The notes under the pieces: model-generated | Seen by the model: only the letters and a program-made list of their open reading frames with translations | What the model was told of the DNA's origin: nothing | The model's database searches: none | Source of the DNA: GYS-P2D sp964414425 | GTDB taxonomy: Bacteria; Bacteroidota; Bacteroidia; Chitinophagales; Saprospiraceae | DNA length: 15,543 nt | Assembly: GCA_964414425.1 (NCBI GenBank) | Contig: CAYPWL010000060.1 | Span: 1 to 15,543, forward strand | Reading direction: 5' to 3' | Translations under genes and position numbers: made by a program | Shown: positions 1 through 7,329 of the stretch, piece after piece | How positions within the stretch are numbered: position 1 is the stretch's first letter | Layout: each line of letters opens with the position of its first letter

Positions 1-44
1 TTTGCCACTTGTTTGTCAGAATGTTTGCCAGATTCAGAGAAATA

Positions 45-76
45 AAAAACGGGAGCTCTCTCGAACCCCCGTTTTT
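45..76 (-). terminator. Terminator after tRNA-Asn, probably bidirectional
   Basis: A 9-bp inverted repeat (AAAAACGGG at 45-53, CCCGTTTTT at 68-76) encloses a 14-nt loop. Read on the minus strand it begins only 5 nt after the tRNA 3' end, and the stem is followed by a run of Ts. The A-run on one arm and T-run on the other mean it could also stop plus-strand transcription entering from the left. Confidence 0.7.
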
Positions 77-80
77 ATTG

Positions 81-154
81 CGCTTCCTCAAGGACTTGAA
101 CCTTGGACCCTCTGATTAACAGTCAGATGCTCTAACCAGCTGAGCTAAGGAAGC
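81..154 (-). tRNA. tRNA-Asn (anticodon GTT)
   Basis: The minus strand folds into a complete 74-nt cloverleaf. The acceptor stem GCTTCCT pairs with AGGAAGC, followed by discriminator base G. T8 and A9 are present, the D arm contains GCTC and GCTGGTTAGA, the anticodon stem TCTGA/TCAGA encloses the loop CTGTTAA with anticodon GTT, and the T arm is CAAGG-TTCAAGT-CCTTG. The 3' CCA is not encoded, so it would be added after transcription. All stems are intact, so the gene should be functional. Confidence 0.97.
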
Positions 155-172
155 GTGCTGTATAAGCGAGCG

Positions 173-204
173 TAAATTTATCTTAATTCGGTGATAATGT
201 GCAA
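173..204 (-). promoter_or_regulatory. Putative promoter of tRNA-Asn (Bacteroidota type)
   Basis: On the minus strand a TTG (204-202) lies 21 nt before TAAATTTA (180-173), one mismatch from the Bacteroidota -7 consensus TAnnTTTG. Transcription would start near 166, about a dozen nt before the mature tRNA 5' end. The 21-nt spacing matches the stronger promoter found upstream of the E2 gene in this window. This is motif reading only. Confidence 0.4.
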
Positions 205-238
205 CTCTAAACGCAATTATATTTCCATGAAAAAAAAT

Positions 239-263
239 AGGAGTCAAATTTATTTTGACTCCT
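239..263 (-). terminator. Rho-independent terminator of the HAD phosphatase gene
   Basis: A perfect 10-bp inverted repeat (AGGAGTCAAA at 239-248, TTTGACTCCT at 254-263) encloses a 5-nt loop. On the minus strand the stem is followed by ATTTTTTT, a classical U-tract. It lies about 85 nt past the stop of the minus-strand phosphatase gene. The region between 155 and 347 otherwise holds only the tRNA promoter and no gene. Confidence 0.85.
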
Positions 264-347
264 TATTATGAAAAATCCTTAGTTTCTTGGGGTTACCTAA
301 AGACAACTATATCCTGGATATTCCCCTATCTCGTAAGTATAATCTTG

Positions 348-947
348 TCACGGTTTAAAGAATGCGCCAGTGAGGATATTGGTAACCATCATGCCACCTG
401 CCATGGCAGCCTCAACACCTTTGGGACTATCCTCAAAGACTTGACAATATTTTGGCTCTATATCTATGATACTCGCACAGGTCAGGAATGTCTCGGGATG
501 TGGTTTTGGGTGAGTGACATCATCTGCTGTTACTAAACCTTTGATAAGATTAGCAATGCCAAGTTCCTCAACTGCAATAAGTGCATCGGCACGAATACTG
601 CCTGTGCCTATCGCCATAGGCAGGGTGTCTTTATAAGTCTCTACGATACGCATAACATGGGGGACAGGCTGTATCCGCCCATGAGATTCCTTGATGACAT
701 TGTAGTGTTCGTCTTTGACCTCTTCAAATTTGACAGGATCGATATCCCATCCATATTGCCTGTTGAGCAATGCCATCAGTGGTCGAGTTGGGATGCCTGC
801 ATTGTCGTTGATCATGGCAGGAGTGATAGTGATATCAAATTCTTCGCCAGCGGCAATCCACGCATCGATGTGCATGCCCATGGTATCGGCAAGCGTGCCA
901 TCGAGGTCAAATATCAATCCACTCGTGGAGGGATCTATAGTTATCAT
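348..947 (-). CDS. HAD-superfamily phosphatase, YqaB / beta-phosphoglucomutase type
   Basis: Predicted soluble Mg-dependent sugar-phosphate phosphatase (or phosphomutase), 199 aa from the ATG at 947. HAD motif I is DLDGT at residues 14-18 (nucleophile D14, acid/base D16). An alpha-helical C1 cap follows at about 20-95. Motif II is GTGS (114-117), the motif III lysine is K148 in HPKPHPETF, and motif IV is FEDSPKGVEAA (171-181). The order and spacing match E. coli YqaB, which acts on fructose-1-phosphate and similar substrates; the true substrate is not visible here. The frame extends to a TTG at 956, but the ATG puts motif I at the distance from the N-terminus usual for YqaB, so I prefer it. 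The gene stands alone between nadE (divergent) and a strong terminator. Confidence 0.87.
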   Translation of the reverse strand: MITIDPSTSGLIFDLDGTLADTMGMHIDAWIAAGEEFDITITPAMINDNAGIPTRPLMALLNRQYGWDIDPVKFEEVKDEHYNVIKESHGRIQPVPHVMRIVETYKDTLPMAIGTGSIRADALIAVEELGIANLIKGLVTADDVTHPKPHPETFLTCASIIDIEPKYCQVFEDSPKGVEAAMAGGMMVTNILTGAFFKP

Positions 948-1043
948 AGCTGTCAATTGTAAGTAATGACAAAAATGAACATAATCGATAGTTATCCTAC
1001 AGCGATAGACGGTATTAGATATGAAAATTTCTAATGTAACCTG

Positions 1044-1051
1044 TAACTTGC
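1044..1051 (+). promoter_or_regulatory. Possible -7 element of the nadE promoter
   Basis: TAACTTGC followed by GGCCCC lies 22 nt before the nadE ATG. It resembles the Bacteroidota -7 box TAnnTTTG but lacks one T, and I see no good TTG at the usual upstream distance. The divergent intergenic region 948-1072 shows no better candidate on the plus strand. Confidence 0.3.
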
Positions 1052-1072
1052 GGCCCCACTTAAATAATCAAT

Positions 1073-2710
1073 ATGAAACTTGCCGTAGCGCAGTTGAACT
1101 ATCACATCGGTAATTTTGAAGGCAACCTTGCTAAGATCAAAGGCTATATAACCAAGGCAATCCTTGACGGTGCCGATATAGTTTGTTTTGGAGAGTTAGC
1201 GACATGTGGATATCCGCCACGAGATTTCTTAGAGTTTTCAGACTTTATTAATCAGAGCAATGCTTGCATAGAAGTCATAAGAGAAGCCTCTAAAGGTATC
1301 GCTGTAGTCATCGGTGCACCGACTATAAATCCTGTTCCGGAGGGTAAGGATTTATATAACTCCGTTTATTTCATTGCGGATCAGGAGATCTTGCATGTAC
1401 AACATAAGGCCTTGTTGCCTACGTATGATATTTTTGATGAGTATCGATATTTTGAGCCAGCACGAGAATTTAATGTCGTTGAGTATAAGGGGCAAAAGAT
1501 TGCATTGACGGTATGCGAGGATATCTGGAATATCGGTAATGAAAATCCGCTGTATACGATCTGTCCACTTGATGAGTATGAGTCTCAGAATCCTGATTTC
1601 ATCATTAACGTGTCAGCATCACCATTCAGTTATGATCATGCCGAAAATCGCCTTGCTATCCTTGAGGCGAACATCAGTCAATACGGGATACCGATGTTTT
1701 ACATTAATCAAGTAGGCGCACAGACGGAGATCATATTTGATGGGGGTTCGACGGTGATGTCACCAGATGGGACTGTCTACGAGGAGATGCCATATTTCGT
1801 CGAGGACTATCGATGCTACGACTTGGATCATGTCAAGGCGAGCGGTCAGTCCATAGTACAGCCTAAAGATAAGATCATAGAAATTCATGATGCGCTGGTT
1901 TTGGGTCTCAAGGATTACTTTGGCAAGCTTGGCTTTAAGAAGTGCGTATTAGGATTATCAGGTGGTATAGACTCGGCAGTGACGACAGTGATTGCGCAGC
2001 GAGCATTAGGTGCTGACAATGTCCGAGTACTCTTGATGCCATCGCAGTTTTCATCAGATCACTCAGTTAATGATTCAGTAGAGCTGTGTAAAAATATCGG
2101 CATACAATACGATATCATTACGATCGAAGAGGTCTATCAAGTATACATGCAGCAGTTGAAACCGCTTTATGGCGATCTACCATTCAATATCGCAGAGGAG
2201 AACTTGCAAGCTCGTATACGAGGGATGCTCCTGATGGCCGTCTCCAACAAGTTTGGCAATATAGTCCTCAACACTTCTAATAAGTCAGAAGCTGCCGTAG
2301 GCTATGGTACACTATACGGCGATATGTGCGGAGGGTTGTCCGTGATTGGCGATGTGTATAAGACTGATGTCTACGCCCTCGCTCGATATATGAACAAGGA
2401 TGGGGTGGTTATCCCTGAACATATCATTACTAAACCACCATCGGCCGAGTTGCGTCCGAACCAAAAAGATTCTGATAGTCTACCAGATTATGATATACTC
2501 GATGCGATCTTAGAGCAGTATATCGAAAATCAAAAAGGCCCTAAAGAAATCATTGCCATGGGATATGATGAGGCTCTGGTTAAGAGAATTTTGCGATTGG
2601 TCAATATCAATGAATTTAAAAGATATCAGACGGCACCGTCTTTACGGGTGAGCTCTAAGGCCTTTGGGATGGGCCGACGTATGCCTATTGTGGGCAAATA
2701 TCTCAGCTAA
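1073..2710 (+). CDS. nadE: Glutamine-dependent NAD(+) synthetase
   Basis: Catalyses the last step of NAD synthesis: ATP-dependent amidation of nicotinate adenine dinucleotide with ammonia taken from glutamine. The 545-aa protein has the two-domain glutamine-dependent layout. An N-terminal nitrilase-type amidase domain (about 1-255) carries the catalytic triad E41 (FGELATCGYPPRD), K112 (HKALLPTYD) and C148 (TVCEDIW). The C-terminal synthetase domain has the ATP-pyrophosphatase P-loop SGGIDSA (296-302), the NTSNKSE segment (400-406), KPPSAELRPNQ (454-464) and the conserved tail around SSKAFGMGRRMPI (527-539). All key residues are present, so it should be active and independent of free ammonia. 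The leader is A/T rich without a Shine-Dalgarno box. The following gene starts directly after its TAA, so the two are probably one operon. Confidence 0.98.
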   Translation: MKLAVAQLNYHIGNFEGNLAKIKGYITKAILDGADIVCFGELATCGYPPRDFLEFSDFINQSNACIEVIREASKGIAVVIGAPTINPVPEGKDLYNSVYFIADQEILHVQHKALLPTYDIFDEYRYFEPAREFNVVEYKGQKIALTVCEDIWNIGNENPLYTICPLDEYESQNPDFIINVSASPFSYDHAENRLAILEANISQYGIPMFYINQVGAQTEIIFDGGSTVMSPDGTVYEEMPYFVEDYRCYDLDHVKASGQSIVQPKDKIIEIHDALVLGLKDYFGKLGFKKCVLGLSGGIDSAVTTVIAQRALGADNVRVLLMPSQFSSDHSVNDSVELCKNIGIQYDIITIEEVYQVYMQQLKPLYGDLPFNIAEENLQARIRGMLLMAVSNKFGNIVLNTSNKSEAAVGYGTLYGDMCGGLSVIGDVYKTDVYALARYMNKDGVVIPEHIITKPPSAELRPNQKDSDSLPDYDILDAILEQYIENQKGPKEIIAMGYDEALVKRILRLVNINEFKRYQTAPSLRVSSKAFGMGRRMPIVGKYLS

Positions 2711-3232
2711 GTGGACATCAGGGAATTACTATATGAAGAGCATTCTAAAAAACAGGCGAAGCATATATGCGATGGCATCATCAGCGGAGCTGCTCCTCTT
2801 AGTACTTTGCTTACTTTACTCTATGAAGGAGATATGCGCATGCGACAGCGAGTATCATGGCCGCTGGAGTTCGTCGCTATAAGTAGAGAGGAGTTGTTCT
2901 ATCCGCACATGAACGAGATCATAGATCTGCTGCAGACCTCTCAAGAGGACAGTTTGTTGAGGAATCTCTATCGGAGCTTACAGCATATGAGATTCAGTGA
3001 GGAGCACATTGGAGATGTCTATGAGGTGTCTTTTGCACATCTCGCTAATCCTCAGTGTGCTGTAGCGATCCAAGTATTCGCCATGACGACTTGTACTAAT
3101 ATCGCTCATGTCTATCCCGAGCTGGCTCATGAAGTAATCCCAACAATCGAAAGTCTATATGATACAGGCAGCGCAGGATATAAAGCACGAGCAAAGAAGG
3201 AGTTGAAGAAACTCTATAAATTGATTGAGTAG
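2711..3232 (+). CDS. Conserved helical-repeat (HEAT-like) protein, function unknown
   Basis: A 173-aa soluble, apparently all-helical protein without signal peptide, membrane segment or catalytic motif that I recognise. The C-terminal half (about 105-173) reads like two HEAT-type helical hairpins, including the stretch ANPQCAVAIQVFAMTT (112-127) and the terminal GSAGYKARAKKELKKL (153-168). This resembles small hypothetical proteins I associate with Bacteroidota; that is recollection, not a database result. The start is a GTG directly after the nadE stop (TAA-GTG), implying translational coupling. The next in-frame ATG would remove about 41 residues that look structured. A role as scaffold or interaction partner is possible, but no function can be assigned. 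Confidence 0.75.
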   Translation: MDIRELLYEEHSKKQAKHICDGIISGAAPLSTLLTLLYEGDMRMRQRVSWPLEFVAISREELFYPHMNEIIDLLQTSQEDSLLRNLYRSLQHMRFSEEHIGDVYEVSFAHLANPQCAVAIQVFAMTTCTNIAHVYPELAHEVIPTIESLYDTGSAGYKARAKKELKKLYKLIE

Positions 3233-3263
3233 GTATGTTTATAAAATAAAAACCGCTGATCTA

Positions 3264-4037
3264 TCAATACACCCAAGGAATAATCTTCTTAGTTCTTGCT
3301 AAGTACTCTTGGTAAGATGGATCTCCCTTTAATCGTTTGGCTCGACCCTTCTCCAAGAAAGGGATACCACTGACGAATACTAATAGGTATATGATGAATA
3401 TCGTTCCGAGCACGGAGAGATATTGTAGCCCATTGAGGTATGGCACAGATGCTACGAATATGCCAATCCAAAAAATGGATTCTCCCAGATAGTTGGGATA
3501 GCGGATGTATTTGTACCAACCTTCAGTGTATAACTTGGACTTATTACCAGGTTGCTTTTTGAACTTTGACTTGGAGTAATCTGAGGCTGTCTCGAGATAT
3601 AACCCTGCTGCAGCTATGGCTATCCCGATGATCTCAACTAATACCAACGAGCCATCAGGATTAGGGACGTTAAGTCTTATGAGTGCTGGCAGCGATACAA
3701 TCCATGAGGCAAAGCCCTGAAGAAAGAAGAATCTGAAAAAGCGTTTCTTGTTGACTCTGATTTGATCAAAGCGTTCATCCTTGCCTAATTGAGTTACTCT
3801 ATCGAGGAGATACCACCCGAGTCTAATAGCCCAGAGAACGATGAGAGCGGTTATCCAGATCTTACCAAGGGACTCCCAGCCGCTACCTATGATGAATGCA
3901 AAAACCGCTAAAGAAAAGAAACTCACGCTGTACGTGATGTCAGTCAGTTTGTCAGTCTGCAGTCTAAATGCAATGAAGAACATGATCACATTTAGGATCA
4001 TGACGAATAGTAAGCCAGTAATAAGGAAAGTGCTCAT
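3264..4037 (-). CDS. DUF1295 integral membrane protein (steroid 5-alpha-reductase / ICMT-like fold)
   Basis: A 257-aa polytopic membrane protein with about six to seven hydrophobic segments (roughly 3-24, 36-53, 62-79, 105-121, 131-149, 183-200 and 206-226). The family signature is KLYTEGWYKYIRYPNYLGE (169-187), followed by an SGIPFLEKGRAKR loop and a YQEYLARTKKIIPW tail (242-255). The RYPNYLGE region corresponds to the cofactor-binding part of steroid 5-alpha-reductase and isoprenylcysteine methyltransferase relatives. Bacterial DUF1295 members are mostly uncharacterised, so lipid or isoprenoid modification is only a guess. It is downstream of ftsH on the same strand with a 61-nt gap and is convergent with the nadE operon, with only 31 nt between and no clear terminator there. 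Confidence 0.85.
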   Translation of the reverse strand: MSTFLITGLLFVMILNVIMFFIAFRLQTDKLTDITYSVSFFSLAVFAFIIGSGWESLGKIWITALIVLWAIRLGWYLLDRVTQLGKDERFDQIRVNKKRFFRFFFLQGFASWIVSLPALIRLNVPNPDGSLVLVEIIGIAIAAAGLYLETASDYSKSKFKKQPGNKSKLYTEGWYKYIRYPNYLGESIFWIGIFVASVPYLNGLQYLSVLGTIFIIYLLVFVSGIPFLEKGRAKRLKGDPSYQEYLARTKKIIPWVY

Positions 4038-4052
4038 TCTCAGTTAACAAGT

Positions 4053-4081
4053 ACGGATTAGATTAAGTTCTATCCATCCGT
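4053..4081 (-). terminator. Weak hairpin between ftsH and the DUF1295 gene
   Basis: ACGGAT (4053-4058) can pair with ATCCGT (4076-4081), with an inner TAGA/TCTA pairing and a three-base bulge. On the minus strand only a poor T-rich tail follows (ACTTGTT), so it may be an inefficient terminator, a processing site or chance. Confidence 0.28.
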
Positions 4082-4098
4082 CATGCGATATTGGCTGA

Positions 4099-6084
4099 CT
4101 ATGTTGACTCTACTTCATCTACGACCTCCGCAGCTGCGTCAGACTCTTTCTTAGCTTCTTTGATCGCTTCTGATATCGTCTCTGCTGATTGCCACGGACG
4201 CTCACCGATTAACTCTGACACGTCAGACTTGACGAGAACCTCTCGCTCCAACAATGCCTTAGCAAGGATATGAAGTTCCTTTTCGTATTTTCTCAAGAGA
4301 TCTTGAGCACGCTGATATTCTTTTTCAAGAAGTATACGAACTTCATCATCGATGAGAGTCGCCGTATCATCACTGTAGGGCTTGTTAAATTGATCTTGTT
4401 GCATGCCATAAAATGACACATTACCCACCTTATTATTCATCCCATATATAGCAACCATACCATAAGCCATCTTAGTGACTTGGTCGAGATCGTTTTGTGC
4501 GCCAGTTGAGATTTTATCAAAAATGATCTTTTCGGCAGCTCTACCACCAAAAGTCATACAGATACGATCAAGCATCTGCTCTGTACGAGTGATATACTCC
4601 TCTTTCGGAAGGTACTGCGCATATCCGAGCGTACCGATTCCACGTGGTACGATGGTCACTTTGATCAGTGGAGACGCATGCTCTAGGAACCAACCACATA
4701 TTGCATGTCCTGCCTCGTGATAGGCTATGATTTCTTTTTCCCTAGGAGCGATGAGTTTATTCTTTTTCTCAAGTCCACCGATAACCCTATCGAGGGCATA
4801 GTTGAAATCTTCCATCTCCACCATCTTCTTATCTCGACGTGCTGCGACAAGTGCAGCCTCATTACAGATGTTAGCGATATCGGCACCGGCAAATCCTGGT
4901 GTCATCTCAGCTAATACTGAAGACTTGATGCTATCTGATACTTTGATATTCTTTAAGTGTACATTGAATATGGCTTCACGCTCATTGAGATCTGGACGAT
5001 CGATGCCTATCTGTCTATCAAAACGTCCTGGACGCATTAATGCCGAATCCAGAATATCTGGCCTGTTAGTGGCGGCCATCATGATCACACCCTTATCGGT
5101 GCTAAATCCATCCATCTCCACCAAGAGCTGATTGAGTGTATTCTCTCGCTCATCATTACCACCTTGTACAGCACCTCTTCCTCTTGCTCTACCGATGGCA
5201 TCGATCTCATCGATAAATACGATACATGGAGCTTTCTCACGAGCTTGCTTAAACAAGTCACGTACACGTGATGCACCGACACCCACAAACATCTCTACGA
5301 AATCAGATCCTGAGATCGAGAAGAAAGGTACGTTGGCTTCGCCTGCGACTGCCTTAGCGAGTAGGGTCTTACCAGTACCAGGAGGGCCTACGAGGAGTAC
5401 TCCTTTAGGGATCTTACCACCGAGGCTGGTATATTTCTTTGGATTCTTGAGGAAGTCTACGACCTCCATTACTTCTTCCTTGGCTTCATCGAGTCCTGCC
5501 ACATCTTGGAATGTGATATTAACCTTAGCAGAGTTGTCAAATAGTGTAGCTCTTGACTTGCCGATGTTGAATATCTGAGCTCCTGGCCCACCAGCACCAC
5601 CTCCAACACGACGCATGATGAATAGCCAAATTGCTACGAAAAATAATAAGGGCAATACCCAGCTTAGTATAGTTGATACCCAGTTTTCTCGAGTATCATA
5701 CTTGGGATCCAACTCATATCCGTCTTCACGCAACTCCTTTACTCTATCATCAAAAATCTCGACACTGCCGATCTCTACGACATACTGAGCCGGGTCAAGG
5801 CTTGTTGTTAATTTGTTATTCGAATTGACATCCTCATAGTTGCCTACTGATTCGGGCTTGAGATAGATATTGACGATACGCTTGTTGATGACCTCAACAC
5901 GATCTACATCTCCGGCTCTTACAATCTCTTCAAATTTGTTTAGGGTAATTTCTTTTGGCTGTGACACAAGTGTCATCACCATATTGATTCCCACTAAAAA
6001 GACTATAATAAACGCATAAAACCAGTAAGAGCTGAAGCTCTTTTTCTCTGATTTCTTGTCTTTATTTTCTTTGTTATCTGCCAT
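4099..6084 (-). CDS. ftsH: ATP-dependent zinc metalloprotease FtsH
   Basis: Membrane-anchored hexameric AAA+ protease that extracts and degrades membrane and short-lived cytosolic proteins. The 661-aa protein has a short charged N-terminus, a first membrane helix (about 21-40), an extracytoplasmic FtsH_ext domain (about 45-130) and a second membrane helix (about 136-157). The AAA+ module follows with Walker A GPPGTGKT (233-240), Walker B VFIDEIDAIG (289-298) and the second region of homology TNRPDILDSALMRPGRFD (339-356). The M41 peptidase domain has HEAGH (456-460) and the third zinc ligand, probably D532 in STGAQNDLDQ. The C-terminus is acidic and low-complexity. All catalytic elements are intact. 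The start is an ATG behind a poly-A leader. It follows rsfS by 49 nt, an arrangement familiar in Bacteroidota. Confidence 0.99.
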   Translation of the reverse strand: MADNKENKDKKSEKKSFSSYWFYAFIIVFLVGINMVMTLVSQPKEITLNKFEEIVRAGDVDRVEVINKRIVNIYLKPESVGNYEDVNSNNKLTTSLDPAQYVVEIGSVEIFDDRVKELREDGYELDPKYDTRENWVSTILSWVLPLLFFVAIWLFIMRRVGGGAGGPGAQIFNIGKSRATLFDNSAKVNITFQDVAGLDEAKEEVMEVVDFLKNPKKYTSLGGKIPKGVLLVGPPGTGKTLLAKAVAGEANVPFFSISGSDFVEMFVGVGASRVRDLFKQAREKAPCIVFIDEIDAIGRARGRGAVQGGNDERENTLNQLLVEMDGFSTDKGVIMMAATNRPDILDSALMRPGRFDRQIGIDRPDLNEREAIFNVHLKNIKVSDSIKSSVLAEMTPGFAGADIANICNEAALVAARRDKKMVEMEDFNYALDRVIGGLEKKNKLIAPREKEIIAYHEAGHAICGWFLEHASPLIKVTIVPRGIGTLGYAQYLPKEEYITRTEQMLDRICMTFGGRAAEKIIFDKISTGAQNDLDQVTKMAYGMVAIYGMNNKVGNVSFYGMQQDQFNKPYSDDTATLIDDEVRILLEKEYQRAQDLLRKYEKELHILAKALLEREVLVKSDVSELIGERPWQSAETISEAIKEAKKESDAAAEVVDEVEST

Positions 6085-6133
6085 TTTTTCTCTTTTGACA
6101 ACGTGTTAATGCTCACAGATGTCATTTATAAAG

Positions 6134-6538
6134 TCAGACTACATCTTCATAAGAGGTAATCTCTGCATCACTCCACAAGTCCTCGATATCATAGAACTCA
6201 CGGGTTTCTGGATAAAATATGTGTACAACTATGTCGAAGTAATCAACTAAACACCAACGAGCGTCATTAGTTCCCTCCACATGTGCTGGGGCGAGACTTA
6301 ATTCCTCCTTCACTCGTCTGCTTATATTACCACTAATCGCTTTGACCTGAGTGGTTGAATCTCCCGAACAGATGACGAAATAATCAGCAGGAGCATCATC
6401 CAATTTGCTCATGTCTAATTTCATCACATTTTTACCTTTGATATCCTGAATACTGTCGATGATTAAGTCAAGTAGATCAGAACTATTGTATCTGGGAGCA
6501 GTTAGTGTTCTATTTGCAGTGGTGCTTTTATTTGTCAA
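6134..6538 (-). CDS. rsfS: Ribosome silencing factor RsfS (Iojap/YbeB family)
   Basis: Binds ribosomal protein L14 on the 50S subunit and blocks subunit joining when nutrients are short. The 134-aa protein has the full Iojap fold: an N-terminal helix (about 21-32), ADYFVICSGDSTTQVKAI (51-68), HVEGTNDARWCLVDY (86-100) and VVHIFYPETREFYDIEDLW (104-122). The only start giving the whole domain is TTG at 6538: an in-frame stop lies shortly upstream and the next ATG (residue 39) would cut into the fold. Residues 1-20 form a polar extension relative to the E. coli protein. It is the first gene of an rsfS-ftsH group and is divergent from birA, 44 bp away. Confidence 0.94.
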   Translation of the reverse strand: MTNKSTTANRTLTAPRYNSSDLLDLIIDSIQDIKGKNVMKLDMSKLDDAPADYFVICSGDSTTQVKAISGNISRRVKEELSLAPAHVEGTNDARWCLVDYFDIVVHIFYPETREFYDIEDLWSDAEITSYEDVV

Positions 6539-6564
6539 TAGGGCTTCCTGTTTTCTTATGTTCT
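6531..6564 (+). promoter_or_regulatory. Possible birA-cinA promoter
   Basis: TTTG (6531-6534), 22 nt, then TATGTTCT (6557-6564) is a loose match to the Bacteroidota TTTG / TAnnTTTG arrangement and would start transcription about a dozen nt before the birA ATG. The -7 match is poor. On the minus strand I find no matching element for rsfS. Confidence 0.22.
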
Positions 6565-6582
6565 ACGGATGAAAGGTTTCTT

Positions 6583-7329
6583 ATGTTACAACGAATAATA
6601 GGCACAAAGTTAAGCCACTTTCCAGAATTAGGCTCAACTAATGACTATGCTACTCAACTATTATCAAAAAGTAAACCAAAAGAGGGTACTGTAGTCATAA
6701 CAGACCACCAAGTCAAAGGAAAAGGACAATATGGCAGAAAATGGAATTCAGCGCCTGGTCAGAACCTCACTTTGTCAGTAATTTTGTATCCCAATATCCA
6801 CGTAGATACACAGTTTGACCTCAATATCATGGCGTCTCTATCTGTATGTGCGGCAATAGAGCAGCAAACTGCAATATCTGCTCAAGTCAAGTGGCCTAAT
6901 GATATCTATGTCAGAGATCGAAAAATCTGCGGGATACTCATTAAGAATAACCTGAGTGGCAGTCTGATCTCGCAAAGTGTCGTCGGCATAGGGATCAATG
7001 TTAATCAGCAAGATTTTGATCCTATTCTACCTAATCCGACCTCATTAATATTGCAATCAGGAGTTAGGACTGCGTTATCCGACTTGAGAGAACAACTCTT
7101 TGAGGCGATGGATCGATATTATAGTATGTTGAAGAATGATCCTGTAGAGCTTAGACAGACCTATAGTAAAATCCTCTGGCGACGCTCAGAGGAGATTCAT
7201 TATAAACTCGAAGATGGTGAACTTCGAAGTGGAGTATTAGAAGGAATAGAGCGAGATGGACGCCTCATAATCAGGAGCCACATCGGTATGAGCTCTTATA
7301 AATTATCAGAAATAAAAATCGTAGTATGA
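6583..7329 (+). CDS. birA: Biotin--[acetyl-CoA-carboxylase] ligase, catalytic-domain-only form
   Basis: Activates biotin to biotinyl-AMP and transfers it to the target lysine of biotin carrier domains such as that of acetyl-CoA carboxylase. From the ATG at 6583 the protein has 248 aa. Motifs in order are the ELGSTNDYA segment (15-23), the biotin/AMP loop KGKGQYGRKW (45-54), KWPNDIYV (103-110) with GILIK just after, and GIGINVNQ (135-142), followed by a small SH3-like C-terminal domain (about 205-248). There is no N-terminal winged helix, so unlike E. coli BirA it should not act as a repressor. The frame is open back to 6505, but that would overlap rsfS heavily and add an unrelated sequence. 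Its TGA overlaps the cinA ATG (ATGA), indicating translational coupling. Confidence 0.94.
   Translation: MLQRIIGTKLSHFPELGSTNDYATQLLSKSKPKEGTVVITDHQVKGKGQYGRKWNSAPGQNLTLSVILYPNIHVDTQFDLNIMASLSVCAAIEQQTAISAQVKWPNDIYVRDRKICGILIKNNLSGSLISQSVVGIGINVNQQDFDPILPNPTSLILQSGVRTALSDLREQLFEAMDRYYSMLKNDPVELRQTYSKILWRRSEEIHYKLEDGELRSGVLEGIERDGRLIIRSHIGMSSYKLSEIKIVV

Noticed and set aside
2..32. Imperfect repeats of GTTTGCCA / GTTTGTCA near the left edge
   Set aside because: Two or three short imperfect copies at a window edge are not enough to call a repeat or binding site.
1..45. Short plus-strand reading frame ending with a TAA at 43-45, possibly the tail of a gene outside the window
   Set aside because: Only 14 codons are visible, with no recognisable motif and no composition signal. 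It cannot be told from chance, although the terminator after it would fit.
50..71. On the minus strand GGGGTTCGAG next to the tRNA looks like a tRNA T-arm remnant or an integration scar
   Set aside because: It is explained as the arm and loop of the terminator. It does not duplicate the 3' end of the tRNA-Asn, and no integrase gene is nearby.
255..536. Plus-strand open frame of 93 codons
   Set aside because: It lies across a terminator and antisense to the phosphatase gene, with no family resemblance.
990..1000. TTATCCTACA as a DnaA box near the nadE promoter region
   Set aside because: It has an extra base compared with TTATCCACA, stands alone, and there is no other origin feature.
5132..5578. 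Plus-strand open frame of 148 codons inside ftsH
   Set aside because: It is the antisense shadow of the AAA+ domain; the conserved protein is clearly on the minus strand.
6505..6582. N-terminal extension of BirA as a possible DNA-binding or membrane segment
   Set aside because: The extension overlaps rsfS on the other strand, is unlike a winged helix, and the ATG at 6583 gives a standard catalytic-only ligase.
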